Origin: Paracoccaceae bacterium
GTDB lineage: Bacteria > Pseudomonadota > Alphaproteobacteria > Rhodobacterales > Rhodobacteraceae
Assembly (NCBI GenBank): GCA_024644285.1
Contig: JAHELH010000045.1
Span: 1 to 11,773, forward strand
Length of the DNA: 11,773 bases
Reading direction: 5' to 3'
Below the pieces are notes generated by a model. The model saw only the letters and a list, made by a program, of their open reading frames with translations, ran no database searches and had not been told where the DNA came from. A program made the translations under genes and the position numbers. How positions within the stretch are numbered: position 1 is the stretch's first letter; the number at the start of each line of letters is the position of its first letter. Below are positions 1 to 6,998 of the stretch, in pieces.

Positions 1-812
1 GCGTCCGCCTCGGTGCCCAGCGCCAGCTGGCTGCCGCCGTTGAACCCGAACCAGCCCAGCCACAGGATGAACGTGCCCAGCGTCGCCAGCGCGAGGTTCG
101 AGCCCGGGATCGGGTGCACCTTGCCTTGCTTGTCATACTTGCCGATCCGCGCGCCGAGGATGACCGCGCCGGCCAGCGCCGCGAAGCCGCCCGTGGCATG
201 CACCAGGGTCGAGCCGGCGAAGTCCGAGAAGCCCATCTCGGACAACCAGCCGCCACCCCACTGCCAGGACGCCTCGATCGGGTAGATCAGGCCGGTCAGG
301 ATGATCGTGAAGATCAGGAAGGGCCAGAGCTTGATGCGCTCGGCGAGCGTGCCCGAGACGATCGACGCCGTGGTGGCGCAGAACATCAGCTGGAAGAAGA
401 AGTCCGAGCCGGTGGCGTAGCCCTGTTCCAGCGCCGGTTCGCCGCCGATGCCGGCGATGCCAAAGGCGCCCAGCCAGCCCGCGACGGACCAGCTATCGCC
501 GGGATACATCAGGTTGTAGCCGACCAGCCAGTACATGATCGCGGCGAACGAGAAGAGCCCGATGTTCTTGGTCAACTGCATGGTGACGTTCTTGCCGCGC
601 ACCAGCCCGGCCTCGAGCATGGCAAAGCCGGCGGCCATCCAGAACACCAGGAAGCCGCCGATCAGGAAAAGCAGCGTGTTGAAGATAAAGGCGTTGTCGA
701 CCGCGGGCGCGGCCTCGGCAGCTTCGGCGGCCGCCGTCGCCTCTTGTGCGAAACCCATCGCGGGCGCCAGGCATAGCGCGGCGGCGACAGGGAGTAGTCT
801 CGTCAGTTTCAT
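1..812 (-). CDS. amtB: Ammonium transporter AmtB, partial (3' end beyond left edge)
   Basis: This is an inner-membrane channel of the Amt/Mep/Rh family that takes up ammonium. The first 270 codons are visible and open to the window edge; the family is usually about 400-450 residues. The start at 812 follows GAAAGGAC with an 8-base gap. Residues 1-22 look like a signal peptide (MKLTRLLPVA start, likely cut after GFA), then an Ala/Glu-rich linker and the first membrane segment near 43-62. Diagnostic stretches are FAMLEAGLVR (63-72), LAERIKLW (156-163), DFAGSTLVHATGG (197-209) and WFGFNGGS (254-261). Asp197 matches the conserved structural Asp, and His205 the first histidine of the pore pair; the second would lie outside the window. 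The gene follows glnK by 35 bases on the same strand, so the two are probably cotranscribed. In this arrangement GlnK normally plugs AmtB when nitrogen is plentiful. Confidence 0.96.
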   Translation of the reverse strand, partial: MKLTRLLPVAAALCLAPAMGFAQEATAAAEAAEAAPAVDNAFIFNTLLFLIGGFLVFWMAAGFAMLEAGLVRGKNVTMQLTKNIGLFSFAAIMYWLVGYNLMYPGDSWSVAGWLGAFGIAGIGGEPALEQGYATGSDFFFQLMFCATTASIVSGTLAERIKLWPFLIFTIILTGLIYPIEASWQWGGGWLSEMGFSDFAGSTLVHATGGFAALAGAVILGARIGKYDKQGKVHPIPGSNLALATLGTFILWLGWFGFNGGSQLALGTEAD

Positions 813-847
813 CGGATTTCGTCCTTTCAAGCAGATCGTAACGGGCG

Positions 848-1186
848 TCAAAGCGCGTCCTCGTTGGTTTCGCCGGTGCGGACCCGGACAGCGGATTGAA
901 GGTCCAGAACGAAGATCTTTCCGTCGCCGATCTTGTCCGTGCGTGCCGTGGTCTGGATGGTCTCGACGACCTGGTCGGCCATGCTGGCCGGCACCGCGAT
1001 CTCGAGCTTCACCTTCGGCACGTAGTTCACGGCGTATTCCGCGCCGCGGTAGATTTCGGTGTGGCCGGATTGCGAGCCGAAGCCCTTGATCTCGGTCACC
1101 ATCATTCCGCGCACACCGATAGAGGTCAGCGCCTCGCGGACCTCCTCGAGCTTGAACGGCTTGATTGCTGCAATGATGAGTTTCAC
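848..1186 (-). CDS. glnK: Nitrogen regulatory protein PII (GlnK)
   Basis: This is a trimeric cytoplasmic signal protein that senses ATP/ADP and 2-oxoglutarate and controls AmtB and nitrogen-assimilation regulators. I place the start at the GTG at 1186, which gives 112 residues, the exact usual PII length, beginning (V/M)KLIIAAIKPFKLEEV. A strong GGAGGGG sits 6 bases upstream. The longer reading from 1219 adds 11 residues with no family match. Visible motifs are the T-loop KGFGSQSGHTE (34-44), with Gln39 for 2-oxoglutarate/Mg-ATP binding, and YRGAEY (46-51), with Tyr51, the residue uridylylated by GlnD. The B-loop follows as ARTDKIGDGKIFV. The protein itself could be called GlnB or GlnK; position directly before amtB supports GlnK. 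Expression is likely raised under nitrogen limitation, by family knowledge. Confidence 0.97.
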   Translation of the reverse strand: MKLIIAAIKPFKLEEVREALTSIGVRGMMVTEIKGFGSQSGHTEIYRGAEYAVNYVPKVKLEIAVPASMADQVVETIQTTARTDKIGDGKIFVLDLQSAVRVRTGETNEDAL

Positions 1187-1192
1187 GTCATA

Positions 1193-1199
1193 CCCCTCC
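1193..1199 (-). promoter_or_regulatory. Ribosome binding site deciding the glnK GTG start
   Basis: Read on the minus strand, GGAGGGG lies 6 bases before the GTG at 1186. An ATG also sits in the gap, only one base after this site. It opens a two-codon frame (ATG ACG TGA) whose stop overlaps the GTG. That ATG is too close to the ribosome site to be a good start, which supports GTG. Confidence 0.75.
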
Positions 1200-1202
1200 A
1201 AT

Positions 1203-1218
1203 TGCGGGCGAACCCGCA
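1203..1218 (-). promoter_or_regulatory. Hairpin with TTCG loop just upstream of the glnK ribosome site
   Basis: On the minus strand, TGCGGG-TTCG-CCCGCA forms a perfect 6-bp GC-rich stem with a 4-base TTCG loop. It ends 3 bases before the Shine-Dalgarno sequence of glnK. If transcribed it should be a stable element in the leader RNA that could affect ribosome access. Its function is unknown. Confidence 0.5.
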
Positions 1219-1268
1219 CGCCTCGATGGCGGCAAGAGGGAGCGATCAGGGGGTGGATTCAATGACGT

Positions 1269-1287
1269 TGGCGGTCCCTTACCGCCA
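1269..1287 (-). promoter_or_regulatory. Inverted repeat / hairpin in the glnK leader
   Basis: TGGCGGT and ACCGCCA are perfect 7-base inverted arms separated by 5 bases (loop AAGGG on the minus strand). The element lies 83 bases upstream of the glnK start. It has no following T-run, so it is not an intrinsic terminator for glnK-directed transcription. It could be an operator or an RNA hairpin. Confidence 0.45.
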
Positions 1288-1294
1288 GGAATCC

Positions 1295-1322
1295 GCACAT
1301 TTGCACATTTTTTGCACAATTT
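1295..1322. repeat. Three direct GCACA repeats upstream of glnK
   Basis: On the plus strand, GCACATTT occurs at 1295-1302 and again at 1303-1310, and GCACAATTT at 1314-1322. The spacings are 8 and 11 bases. The last spacing is about one helical turn, so the two outer copies could present the same DNA face to a regulator. NtrC half-sites contain TGCAC/GTGCA, so nitrogen control is possible. However, these copies are direct, not inverted, so assignment to NtrC is inference only. Confidence 0.4.
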
Positions 1323-1332
1323 CTGACGTTTG

Positions 1333-1361
1333 ATTAATTCTTAGGCGATTTCTTAAGTCAT
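1333..1361 (-). promoter_or_regulatory. Possible promoter for glnK-amtB
   Basis: On the minus strand ATGACT (1361-1356) and ATTAAT (1338-1333) are separated by 17 bases. Each matches the sigma-70 consensus at 4 of 6 positions. The site lies in the AT-rich patch. It would start RNA near 1326, giving a leader of about 140 bases that carries both hairpins. The match is weak and unproven. Confidence 0.28.
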
Positions 1362-1483
1362 TTTGTGCTGCACCGCAGAAAGAATCGGTCAGGTGGACGC
1401 AGGGACGCCCTATCCGACGCCGACGCGGCTCCGCAGAACACGTCGCGCGCATCGACCGCGACCGGTCCATTTCACACGAAGGC

Positions 1484-1512
1484 TTGAATTCCTCTGGTCC
1501 GGCCCAGATATG
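1484..1512 (+). promoter_or_regulatory. Possible promoter for the PBP gene
   Basis: TTGAAT (1484-1489) and GATATG (1507-1512) are spaced by 17 bases and lie 62 bases before the PBP start codon. The -35-like box matches 4 of 6 and the -10-like box 3 of 6 of the sigma-70 consensus. The position is sensible but the match is weak. Confidence 0.28.
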
Positions 1513-1573
1513 GCTCCACTTATCGGCGCCGCACCGGTATGTTGCGAGCCACTGAGAAGCCGGGCAGGGCAAT

Positions 1574-3733
1574 ATGAGCAAATCGGGCAATGGCAGGCCA
1601 CCCCTGGTGGCGGACAAGCGCGTCGCACGGACGCAGCGGCCAAAGCCGAAGGCCAAGCCGTCCGCCCGGCGCGCGCGAAAGAAACCGGCGAGGAAACGCG
1701 GTAATATTGTCGTCCGGATGTTCCGGGGCCTTGTCGGATGGATCATCCGCCTGATCTGGCGACTCGCGTGGCGCGGTGCCGTGGTGATGGCGCTGATCTT
1801 CGGTCTGGCGGTCTTTTATTACTTCTCCCAGTTGCCGCCAGTGAACCAGCTTCTCGACGCACGGACACGCGGTTCGGTCACCATGACGGACCGTAACGGC
1901 GAAGTTTTTGCCTGGCGTGGCGAGCAGTTCGGCGGGCAGATAACCGCGGACACCGTCGCGCCGGTGCTGCGAGACGCGGTTGTCGCCACCGAGGACAAGC
2001 GTTTCTACCAGCATTTCGGCATCAGCCCGCGTGGCATCGCCAGCGCAATCCGCATCAACATGCGCGAAGGGCGCGGCCCGCTTCAGGGCCACGGGGGATC
2101 GACGATCACCCAGCAGGTGGCCAAGCTGATGTGCCTGGGCAAGCCCTACGATCCCAATTCGGGCCAGTCCGAATCCGAATACGAGGCCGAGTGCCGCGCG
2201 GGGTCGATGTGGCGCAAGATCAAGGAAATGCCCTTCGCCGTCGCGATGGAAATCAAGTACAGCAAGGACGAAATCCTAACCATCTATCTGAACCGCGCCT
2301 ATCTGGGCGCAGGCGCGCGCGGGTTCGAGGCAGCGAGCCAGCGCTATTTCGGCAAGTCGGCCGCCGAGGTGAACGCGGCCGAGGCCGCAATGATGGCCGG
2401 GCTTCTCGTGGCGCCCTCGCGCTATGCCCCAACAAGCAATCTGCAACGTGCGCAGGACCGGGCCTCTTTGGTGCTCGGCCTGATGGCCGATCAGGGCTAT
2501 ATCACCGCCATCGACGCCGAAGTCGCCCGTGCCGCACCGGCCGAGCTTAGCGCCGCGGCCGAGGCGCGGGCGGGTGGCTATTTCGCCGACTGGGTGATGG
2601 ACCGCGGGCCATCCTTCCTGATGCGGGACACCACCGAGGACGTGATCATTCGCACGACCTTCGACCAGCACATCCAGCTGGCCGCCGAAGAGGCGCTGCG
2701 ATCGGTGTTCGACGCCAAGGTGCGCGAAGGGTCAAACGCCCAGGCCGCCATCGTGGTGATGAGTGCTGACGGCGCGGTGCGCGCCATGGTGGGCGGGCGC
2801 CGGTTCAAGGGCGTGGCGGGCCAGTTCAACCGCGCGATCATGGCGAACCGCCAGACAGGATCGGCGTTCAAGCCGTTCGTTTATGCCACCGCGCTGGAAC
2901 TTGGCTATCGCTACAACGATCGGGTGATGGACGCGCCGCTGACCATCGACATCCCCGGCTCGGGTCCGTGGTCGCCGCAGAACTACACCAAGGACTACCG
3001 CGGCGAGGTCACGCTGACCGAGGCGCTGGCCATGTCGCTCAATACCCCTGCGGTAAGGATTTCAGAAGCGGTGGGGCGCGACAACGTGCGCCGCGTGGCG
3101 GAAGATTTCGGCATCGAAAGCGATCTGGCCGTCGGGCCGGCGTTGGCGCTCGGCACCTCGGAATCGACACTGATCGAGATGACCGGCGCCTATGCGGGGA
3201 TCCTGAACGGCGGCTCGTCGGTGCGGCCCTACGGCATTACCGAGCTGAAGCTTTTGGGCGACGACCTGCCGCTGATGGGCCAGGAGGGCGGCATGGGCGA
3301 ACGCGTCATTTCGGAAGGCGCGGCGCGGCAGCTCATCTACATGATGAACCAGGTGGTCGAGGTGGGTTCTGGCCGGCGCGCGAAACTGCCCGACCGCGAA
3401 GCGGCCGGCAAGACCGGCACCACCCAGGCTGCGCGCGACGCGTGGTTTCTCGGGTTTTCGGCCGATTACGTCGCGGGCGTCTGGATGGGATACGACGACA
3501 ACACCCCGCTGAAGGGGGTTACCGGCGGCGGTCTGCCGGCGGAGATCTGGCGCGAAACGATGATCCGGCTGCACCAGGGACTGCCGGCGCGCCCTCTGCC
3601 GATGATCGATCCAGTGGAAATGGCGCGGCCTGCGCCGGCTCGGGCGCCCGTTGTCGAGCACCGGCGCGACACGGTTACCGATCGCATTATCCTGGATGTG
3701 CTGCAGACGATTCTGGGCGGCGGCAATCGCTAG
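1574..3733 (+). CDS. Class A penicillin-binding protein (PBP1A family), bifunctional glycosyltransferase/transpeptidase
   Basis: This enzyme polymerises lipid II into glycan strands and crosslinks the peptides in the periplasm. It has 719 residues. A very basic cytoplasmic tail (1-65) precedes one membrane anchor (about 67-85). The glycosyltransferase domain follows: EDKRFYQHFG (140-149, catalytic Glu140), GGSTITQQ (174-181), RKIKE (214-218) and KDEILTIYLN (231-240). The transpeptidase domain has SAFK (430-433, nucleophile Ser430), SLN (488-490) and KTGT (613-616). All catalytic motifs are intact. An insert at about 186-212 carries Cys187 and Cys207 between the second and third glycosyltransferase motifs. 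The ATG at 1574 has only a weak ribosome site (CAGGGC), and no better start is visible. The length is shorter than E. coli PBP1a, so I give no symbol. The gene stands alone, divergent from glnK and converging on mlaC. Confidence 0.95.
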   Translation: MSKSGNGRPPLVADKRVARTQRPKPKAKPSARRARKKPARKRGNIVVRMFRGLVGWIIRLIWRLAWRGAVVMALIFGLAVFYYFSQLPPVNQLLDARTRGSVTMTDRNGEVFAWRGEQFGGQITADTVAPVLRDAVVATEDKRFYQHFGISPRGIASAIRINMREGRGPLQGHGGSTITQQVAKLMCLGKPYDPNSGQSESEYEAECRAGSMWRKIKEMPFAVAMEIKYSKDEILTIYLNRAYLGAGARGFEAASQRYFGKSAAEVNAAEAAMMAGLLVAPSRYAPTSNLQRAQDRASLVLGLMADQGYITAIDAEVARAAPAELSAAAEARAGGYFADWVMDRGPSFLMRDTTEDVIIRTTFDQHIQLAAEEALRSVFDAKVREGSNAQAAIVVMSADGAVRAMVGGRRFKGVAGQFNRAIMANRQTGSAFKPFVYATALELGYRYNDRVMDAPLTIDIPGSGPWSPQNYTKDYRGEVTLTEALAMSLNTPAVRISEAVGRDNVRRVAEDFGIESDLAVGPALALGTSESTLIEMTGAYAGILNGGSSVRPYGITELKLLGDDLPLMGQEGGMGERVISEGAARQLIYMMNQVVEVGSGRRAKLPDREAAGKTGTTQAARDAWFLGFSADYVAGVWMGYDDNTPLKGVTGGGLPAEIWRETMIRLHQGLPARPLPMIDPVEMARPAPARAPVVEHRRDTVTDRIILDVLQTILGGGNR

Positions 3734-3771
3734 GCAGGCACCCCCCCGGCGCCGCAGTTCCGTGACCAGCC

Positions 3772-4380
3772 CTAACCCGCCCGCTGCAAATCCTGGATCA
3801 TCGCGTCGAGGTTGCCCCGGCGGCGGTCCAGCATCGCGCCGACTTCATCCTTCTCGATCTTCAGCAGGCTGATACCCTCGATCCGCATGTCGACGAACTT
3901 GTTGGACCGGTCCAGGACCACGAAGGTCACATCGAATGGAGGCTCGCCGCGCAATAACGCGGTCGTATCCACCTCGTAGCGCGATCTAACCCTGCGCGCC
4001 TTCCGAACCTCGAGACGGCCACCGATCACCTCGCGGAAGCGGCGGCCGTACTTGCGCGCCATGTAGCCGCGGAACGCCGCTGTGTAAGCGCGTTTCTGGG
4101 CTGTACTGGCAGACCGTGCGGGAGGCCCGAGAACCGTCAGCGCGATCGTCGGCACGTCCGCGTATTTCGCGAACAGCCTTTCGAAGTCGCCAAACATCTG
4201 CCCCGCGCTGCGGCCCGAATTGATAATGCGGTTCAGTTCGACAAGCATCCGGTTGATCAAGGCTTCGGCCTCGGCGCTGGTGAGGGCCAGGGCAGGACCC
4301 GCTAGGCTAATCACCGGAAAAGCCGCGCCCGCGGCCAGGATCCAACGACGTGAATATTTATTCAGAGTACAGGTTTCCAT
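3772..4380 (-). CDS. mlaC: MlaC family periplasmic phospholipid-binding protein
   Basis: This is the periplasmic shuttle of the Mla pathway (Tgt2/MlaC family), which carries phospholipids between the outer-membrane MlaA complex and the inner-membrane MlaFEDB transporter. It has 202 residues, near the family norm of about 200. The N-terminus has YSRRWIL followed by a hydrophobic run to about 32 and a likely cut after ALA. The twin arginines make Tat export possible; Sec is the usual route. The body has typical stretches such as FERLFAKYADVPTIA (67-81), FRGYMARKYGRRF (103-115) and KFVDMRIEGISLLK (161-174). The start at 4380 lies inside the mlaA 3' end, a 23-base overlap that suggests translational coupling. 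An in-frame ATG at 4407 is possible but spoils the signal peptide. mlaFED are not in this window. Confidence 0.88.
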   Translation of the reverse strand: METCTLNKYSRRWILAAGAAFPVISLAGPALALTSAEAEALINRMLVELNRIINSGRSAGQMFGDFERLFAKYADVPTIALTVLGPPARSASTAQKRAYTAAFRGYMARKYGRRFREVIGGRLEVRKARRVRSRYEVDTTALLRGEPPFDVTFVVLDRSNKFVDMRIEGISLLKIEKDEVGAMLDRRRGNLDAMIQDLQRAG

Positions 4381-5104
4381 ACAGATCAGAGTAATCCTCT
4401 TCCGCATCGCCGCCAAGCTGGAAGCGGCGGTTTTCAAGGTAAACAAGCCGTGCCTGGCTGTAGGGATCGGCGCTGTCGTACAGAACCGAATCAACGGTCC
4501 CGGTGAACCGGTACCGGGTGCCCAGTGTGTCGAGCGCGCCGGAAACCGGGATCGCATAGACCTCGGGGGTGGGCACCACGTATTTGAGCGGATTGGTGAA
4601 CAGATCCACCACCGTGCCGACGGCATCCCGCTCGGTCGACGGGCCGACGAACGGTACCACCAGGTAGGCGCCTTCCTGCACGCCCCAGACATGCAGGGTT
4701 TCGCCGAAATCGGTCTCGCGCGCATCCACGCCGATGATCGTGGCGGGATCCATCGTACCGCCCAGGCCAATGGTGCTGTTGAACGCAAAGCGGAACGTGT
4801 TGACGACCGCGTCACCGATATTGGCCTGCAGCAGATCGTTCACGATGGAGGACGGCAGCGACAGGTTGTCGGCGAAATTCGCGATTATCTGTTGAAACGG
4901 AGCCGGGACGACCTCGCCATATGCATGGGCGACTGGGCGCAGCACCTTGCGGTCGCTTTGCACCGAGCGTTCGAATCGCTTGCGGTTCTCGGCCTCGTAG
5001 GGATCGCTGATTCCCCGCGCGACAGGCGCCGGACTGCACCCCGACAACCCCATACCCAGACATGCCAGACACACACCGGCGCGCATGACAAATGGTCGTG
5101 GCAT
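4358..5104 (-). CDS. mlaA: MlaA (VacJ) family outer-membrane lipoprotein
   Basis: This lipoprotein forms the outer-membrane part of the Mla system and removes phospholipids from the outer leaflet. From the ATG at 5104 it has 248 residues, the usual length. The signal peptide ends in a lipobox LSGC with Cys23. Residue +2 is Ser, which suits outer-membrane sorting. Family motifs are DPYEAENRKRF (34-44), NLSLPSSIVNDLLQ (80-93), FNSTIGLGG (108-116), DFGETLHVWGV (132-142), YLVVPFVGPSTERD (147-160) and the C-terminal LVYLENRRF (220-228). An ATG at 5134 has a slightly better upstream GGGA and would add 10 residues, and one at 5086 would leave a very short signal; 5104 is a compromise. It is transcribed with mlaC and is divergent from the exporter genes. 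Confidence 0.92.
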   Translation of the reverse strand: MPRPFVMRAGVCLACLGMGLSGCSPAPVARGISDPYEAENRKRFERSVQSDRKVLRPVAHAYGEVVPAPFQQIIANFADNLSLPSSIVNDLLQANIGDAVVNTFRFAFNSTIGLGGTMDPATIIGVDARETDFGETLHVWGVQEGAYLVVPFVGPSTERDAVGTVVDLFTNPLKYVVPTPEVYAIPVSGALDTLGTRYRFTGTVDSVLYDSADPYSQARLVYLENRRFQLGGDAEEDYSDLYGNLYSE

Positions 5105-5261
5105 TGCAACAAATCCGGTAAATCGCACTCCCATCCAATTGGTTCCCACATTATGAGTGACGAAACAATGGCCGGGATTTATATATTTCTCAGCAGTTTG
5201 CCGTGACACTCCCGTTACGGATTTTTCCATCCAGCGGCAGGATCCTGCCAAACCGGGCGCC
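5105..5261. promoter_or_regulatory. Divergent promoter region between mlaA and the type I exporter
   Basis: These 157 bases must drive mlaA (minus) and the exporter (plus). Candidate -10 boxes are TATATT at 5182-5187 on the plus strand and CATAAT at 5155-5150 on the minus strand; neither has a good -35 partner. An imperfect inverted repeat (CCGTGA...TTACGG, 5201-5220) and the perfect palindrome at 5236-5249 lie on the exporter side. Confidence 0.4.
5236..5249. promoter_or_regulatory. Perfect 14-bp palindrome before the exporter start
   Basis: GGCAGGATCCTGCC is a perfect palindrome ending 12 bases before the ATG at 5262, over the place where a ribosome site would lie. It could bind a dimeric repressor. 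As RNA, a symmetric stem with almost no loop is less favourable, though shorter versions can fold. No strong Shine-Dalgarno sequence is visible between it and the ATG. Confidence 0.4.
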
Positions 5262-6998
5262 ATGCAGAAACCAGACATCGAAAAGGGCCTGTCAGAACTG
5301 CGCGCGGCGCGCCGTTCCAGCCGGCGGCTGTTCTGGGCCGTCGGCATCTTCAGCTTCTTTGTGAACCTCCTGATGCTCACCGGGCCGATCTTCATGCTGC
5401 AGGTCTATGACCGCGTGCTGGGCAGCCGGTCGGAAGAGACACTTCTGGCGCTGTTTCTGATCATGGGCTTCCTGTTTGCCATGATGGGCATCCTGGATTT
5501 TGTACGGGGCCGCGTGCTGGCGCGCATCGGGGCGAAGTTCCAGGATGGGCTTGACCACCGCGTCTTCGCGGCGGTCATCAAGCGCTCGTCCATCGCGACG
5601 GGCGAGGAAACCGCCGGCAACACGCTGCGGGACCTGGAATCGGTGCAGAAATTGCTTGCGTCGCCGGTCTTCGCCGCGCTGTTCGACATTCCCTGGACGC
5701 CTGTTTTTCTCGTCGGCATCACCATCTTTCACCCCTGGCTCGGCGCCCTGGCGGTCGTCGGCGGCAGCTTGCTGATGATTGTCACGTTCTTCAACCAGGC
5801 GATGACCAAGAACGCGGTGCTGGAGGCGAATCAATCCGCGTTCCAGGCCGAGGCCTTCTCGGAGCAGATGCGCAACGAGGCCGAAATGATCCGCAGCATG
5901 GGAATGCAAAGCGCGGCATTCTCCCGCTGGAACGGGTTGCGGCAGCGTGCCTTGAACCTCACGCTGCACGCCAGCGACCAGTCCGGCGGCTTCACGACGT
6001 TGTCCAAGACCTTCCGGCTGTTCCTGCAATCGGCGATGCTGGGCCTCGGCGCCTACCTGGTGCTGACCGCCGACCTGACGCCGGGGGCGATGATCGCCGC
6101 CTCGATCCTGCTGGGCCGGGCCCTGGCGCCGCTGGACCTGGCAATCGGCCAATGGCCGTCGATTCAGCGCGCGATGAAGGGCTGGCAGAACCTTGGCGAG
6201 TTGCTGGCCACCGTCCCGGTCGAGACGCAGCGCACGCAGCTTCCGGTGCCTGCCGCCAAGCTGACTGTCCAGCAACTGACCGTCGTCCCACCCGGAGAGC
6301 AGGTCGCGTCGCTGCGCCTGATCAGCTTCGAGGTGCTTCCCGGGCAGGCGGTGGGGGTTATCGGGCCAAGCGGATCGGGCAAGACCACGCTGGCCCGGGC
6401 GATCACCGGTGTCTGGCGCGCGGCGGGCGGCAAGATCCGCCTCGACGGCGCGGCGCTCGAGCATTACGATCCGGACGTTCTTGGCCGCTATGTCGGGTTT
6501 TTGCCGCAGCGCGTACAGCTGTTCGATGGCACGATCACAGAGAACATTTCCCGGCTCAGCCCCAATCCGGATCCCGCCCTCGTCGTTCGTGCCGCCAAGA
6601 AGGCGGCGGCGCACGACGTCATCCTAAAGTTGCCCAACGGCTACGACACCCGGGTCAGCGCCGGCGGCGGCCGCCTGTCCGGTGGTCAAATCCAGCGCAT
6701 CGGCCTGGCCCGCGCCATGTACGGCGATCCGATGCTGCTGGTTCTGGACGAGCCGAACTCGAACCTCGACAACGAAGGCAGCCGGGCTCTGAACGCCGCG
6801 ATCAGGCAGATCAAGGCGGAAGGCAAATCGGTGCTGATTATGGCGCACCGCCCGGCCGCGATCGAGGAATGCGACACGCTGCTGGTGCTTGACGGCGGTG
6901 CGCGCCGCGCGTTCGGACCGCGCGACAAGGTGATGCGGGAGGTCCTGCAGAACTACCAGGACGTCAAGCGCAGCATCGGTCCCGGAGGTGTCACATGA
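5262..6998 (+). CDS. Type I secretion system permease/ATPase (PrtD-like ABC exporter)
   Basis: This inner-membrane ABC exporter half-transporter powers one-step export of a protein from cytoplasm to outside. From the ATG at 5262 it has 578 residues, typical of the PrtD type; there is no N-terminal C39-peptidase-like domain. Membrane segments lie at about 23-45, 61-80, 136-156, 160-178, 252-270 and 273-292. The ATPase domain (about 335-570) has Walker A GPSGSGKT (368-375), Q-loop Gln416, signature LSGGQ (472-476), Walker B LLVLDE (492-497) and H-loop His529, all intact. An upstream GTG at 5157 would add 35 residues without family character, so I prefer 5262 although its ribosome site is weak. 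The ATGA overlap with the next gene shows translational coupling. RTX-type proteins are the usual substrates, but none is encoded here. Confidence 0.95.
   Translation: MQKPDIEKGLSELRAARRSSRRLFWAVGIFSFFVNLLMLTGPIFMLQVYDRVLGSRSEETLLALFLIMGFLFAMMGILDFVRGRVLARIGAKFQDGLDHRVFAAVIKRSSIATGEETAGNTLRDLESVQKLLASPVFAALFDIPWTPVFLVGITIFHPWLGALAVVGGSLLMIVTFFNQAMTKNAVLEANQSAFQAEAFSEQMRNEAEMIRSMGMQSAAFSRWNGLRQRALNLTLHASDQSGGFTTLSKTFRLFLQSAMLGLGAYLVLTADLTPGAMIAASILLGRALAPLDLAIGQWPSIQRAMKGWQNLGELLATVPVETQRTQLPVPAAKLTVQQLTVVPPGEQVASLRLISFEVLPGQAVGVIGPSGSGKTTLARAITGVWRAAGGKIRLDGAALEHYDPDVLGRYVGFLPQRVQLFDGTITENISRLSPNPDPALVVRAAKKAAAHDVILKLPNGYDTRVSAGGGRLSGGQIQRIGLARAMYGDPMLLVLDEPNSNLDNEGSRALNAAIRQIKAEGKSVLIMAHRPAAIEECDTLLVLDGGARRAFGPRDKVMREVLQNYQDVKRSIGPGGVT

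Larger units (their letters stand above)
1187..1573. other. Divergent intergenic region between glnK and the PBP gene
   Basis: I see no credible gene in these 387 bases. The open frames that cross it lack family features and run into neighbouring genes. The glnK-proximal half holds two hairpins, a triple GCACA repeat and an AT-rich patch (about 1299-1364) that contrasts with the GC-rich surroundings and probably marks promoter DNA. The PBP-proximal half (about 1380-1560) is GC-rich, with one possible promoter at 1484-1512 and otherwise nothing I can name. Confidence 0.6.

Noticed and set aside
114..776. Plus-strand open frame of 220 codons opposite amtB
   Set aside because: The minus strand carries an unmistakable AmtB; the plus frame is low-complexity and charged.
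1255..1330. Sigma-54 (-24/-12) promoter for glnK-amtB
   Set aside because: I looked for GG-N10-GC in the right orientation and found no convincing match near the TGGCGGT arms or the GCACA repeats.
3734..3771. Bidirectional terminator between the convergent PBP and mlaC genes
   Set aside because: The 38 bases contain a run of seven C but no stem followed by a T-run, so no intrinsic terminator can be supported.
5157..5261. Upstream GTG start for the ABC exporter
   Set aside because: It would add 35 residues with no exporter character and overlap the promoter and palindrome region; the ATG at 5262 gives a family-typical N-terminus.
5292..6614. Long minus-strand open frame opposite the ABC exporter gene (440 codons)
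   Set aside because: The plus strand encodes a complete exporter with all motifs. The reverse frame is Arg/Gln/His-rich without recognisable domains, as expected from antisense reading of GC-rich coding DNA.
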